Positions 14,295-15,357 of a DNA stretch of 15,357 nt are shown piece by piece (positions within the stretch are counted from its first letter, which is position 1; each line of letters opens with the position of its first letter). Position numbers and translations under genes: made by a program. Origin of the DNA: JAUSIF01 sp036556265. Lineage in GTDB: Bacteria > Pseudomonadota > Alphaproteobacteria > Rhizobiales > Xanthobacteraceae. The stretch is taken from assembly GCA_036556265.1 (NCBI GenBank), contig DATBJU010000141.1:1-15357 (forward strand), in the 5' to 3' direction. The notes beneath the pieces were generated by a model. It searched no databases. It saw only the letters and a list, made by a program, of their open reading frames with translations, and was not told where the DNA came from.

Positions 14295-15176
14295 CTACCT
14301 TGCACTCGCCGCGCTCGCCGCCTGGCCGCCCGCCGGTTGCCGCGTCCGCACCTCGCGCAGGCGGTGATGCGCCCCGCAGAACCCGTCCGCCGCATCGACG
14401 ACCGCCCCTGCAATTTGCGCACGCCGCTCCGGCGAACCCATCACGAGCTCCTCCTCGCGGTTCACGATCGAGCCTCCCTCGAGCAGCACGGCGGGCATGC
14501 GTGTCGCTCGCAGCACGATCAGCTGATCGTAGCGATAGACGCCCGTCTCCGCGTCAACGAGCTCGCGCCGCCAGCGGCCCATGAAGGATTTGGTGTAGTG
14601 CGGCGTGTATTGCAGTCCGCGCGCCTTCAATTGCTTTCCGAGTAGCCGCGCGAAGCCGAGGCTCCTGTTTCGGTCGCCGTTGTCGTACGACACGAAGATC
14701 GAGTGGCCGCGGAAGCGGTCGCTGTACCAGTTCTTCTGGTCGTCGAGCTCCCAGGATTCCTTGAAGCTATCCGGCACCGAGTCGTGATGGATGGAAAGGA
14801 GCAAGTCGGCCGACATCGCGTTCGCGCTCTGCACCCGGCGCACGAGGCTCTCGCGGCCCGGTCCCGTGGTGATGAGGAGCGTCGTCTTCACAAAGCCCGC
14901 GCTCATCAACTGCGCCTCGATCTCTTTGGCCAGATCGAGGTTGAATTCGTATTCGGGCACACCGCGCGCGCTGATCGCGCCCTGCGACTCCTTCGTGTGG
15001 CCGACGTCGAGAATCAGGCGAAACGCGCCGCGTTCACATTTCGGCGCAGTCGTCTTCGCCGGTTCAGCGAGCGTTTGCCCCACGAACAGCCCGCCGCACA
15101 CAGCGAGCGTCAGCGCGGCGACGAAAATCCGCCGGCGCTGTTGACCTCGAACGTGTTTGGTCCCCCGCTCGCTCAT
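14295..15176 (-). CDS. Secreted N-acetylmuramoyl-L-alanine amidase (Amidase_3)
   Basis: The 293-residue product has an N-terminal signal peptide (basic KHVRGQQRRR, core IFVAALTLAVCGGLFVG, cleavage near TLA-E at 37/38). The Amidase_3 catalytic domain covers about 52-268. Expected zinc ligands are visible: H60 (ILDVGH), E77 (EYEFNLDLA) and H130 (SIHHDS), with the catalytic Glu E233 (AVLLEGGSIVN). It should cleave the bond between MurNAc and L-Ala in periplasmic peptidoglycan, often for cell separation. The sequence differs from AmiC in lacking an AMIN domain, and long insertions occur around 140-215, where AmiC carries its regulatory helix. The frame opens at a TTG (15188), but ATG 15176 is used because no ribosome site precedes the TTG. 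The C-terminal tail is Ala/Arg-rich and probably disordered. Confidence 0.87.
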   Translation of the reverse strand: MSERGTKHVRGQQRRRIFVAALTLAVCGGLFVGQTLAEPAKTTAPKCERGAFRLILDVGHTKESQGAISARGVPEYEFNLDLAKEIEAQLMSAGFVKTTLLITTGPGRESLVRRVQSANAMSADLLLSIHHDSVPDSFKESWELDDQKNWYSDRFRGHSIFVSYDNGDRNRSLGFARLLGKQLKARGLQYTPHYTKSFMGRWRRELVDAETGVYRYDQLIVLRATRMPAVLLEGGSIVNREEELVMGSPERRAQIAGAVVDAADGFCGAHHRLREVRTRQPAGGQAASAASAR

Positions 15177-15253
15177 TGTCCTGGCCAACTAGCATTTCGA
15201 TTGCGGCATGGAAATGCCGCGGTGCCATACCTTTCTCCGGGCCACTCGCTTCT

Positions 15254-15357
15254 CCTCTCCCCAACGGGGAGAGGGTGCCGAGCCGCACGAAGTGCGGCGA
15301 GGCGGGAGAGGGGGATCGGCCTCACGAGTCTCATCGGCAGGCCGCTCCCCCTCTCCC
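15254..15357. repeat. Compound palindromic intergenic repeat, runs off the window
   Basis: Three hairpins follow each other. The first is CCTCTCCCC (15254-15262) with GGGGAGAGG (15266-15274), 9 bp with a 3-nt loop. The second is GCCGCAC (15282-15288) with GTGCGGC (15292-15298), 7 bp with a 3-nt loop. The third is GGGAGAGGGGGA (15304-15315) with TCCCCCTCTCCC (15346-15357), 12 bp, continued inside by CGGCCT (15317-15322) with AGGCCG (15339-15344). The GGGAGAGGG word recurs in all outer arms. This is the pattern of a dispersed REP-like element seen between genes in many Hyphomicrobiales. It lies upstream of the amidase gene. Confidence 0.75.

Noticed and set aside
13198..14367. A 389-codon plus-strand frame across the SDR, the 79-residue gene and the gap before the amidase
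   Set aside because: It crosses two minus-strand genes with good ribosome sites and looks like an antisense composition artefact. The part over the 197-bp gap has no ribosome site or family likeness.

Overview
The window looks like chromosomal, housekeeping-type DNA from a GC-rich alphaproteobacterium, most likely of the Hyphomicrobiales (Rhizobiales). The evidence is a clear MipZ-type ParA ATPase, a DUF1489 protein, a phasin, a Tim14/Pam18-like J protein, a TadG-like VWA protein, and a palindromic intergenic repeat of a style common in that order. The lineage is inferred from protein families only. I see no rRNA, tRNA, CRISPR array, transposase or phage gene.

Layout. 1-444 (+) is the C-terminal end of a TadG-like protein, closed by a strong bidirectional hairpin terminator shared with a convergent phasin gene (527-862, -). 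The phasin promoter carries two TGCA-N-TGCA palindromes 30 bp apart. A divergent D,D-carboxypeptidase with a C-terminal SPOR domain follows (1267-2802, +). Next comes a minus-strand run, mipZ (4400-5344), a VWA protein (3584-4327) and a membrane-anchored J protein (2841-3548), read away from panC (5528-6370, +, TTG start).

A second minus-strand run covers 12332 down to 6377: kup K+ transporter, a two-TM protein with a Pro/Ala-rich tail, a biotin-dependent acyl-CoA carboxylase alpha subunit (methylcrotonyl-CoA-like), a DUF1489 protein, and a 66-residue tail-anchored protein. Its 3' end lies only 6 bp from the end of panC. Divergent from kup are two 64-residue single-TM proteins that are paralogues of each other (12545-12739 and 12830-13024, +). 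The right end holds a minus-strand SDR-fold protein with Phe at the catalytic Tyr position, a 79-residue conserved-looking protein, and a secreted N-acetylmuramoyl-L-alanine amidase. The last 100 bases are a compound palindromic repeat that runs off the window.

Themes. Several genes concern the envelope and division: SPOR carboxypeptidase, MipZ, amidase, TadG. Others are metabolic: PHB-granule phasin, pantothenate synthesis, acyl-CoA carboxylase. I found no clear new defence or mobile system. The parts most worth a second look are the phasin operator, the mipZ-VWA-J-protein cluster, the tandem small membrane paralogues with the inverted repeat in front of them, and the SDR with the altered active site.
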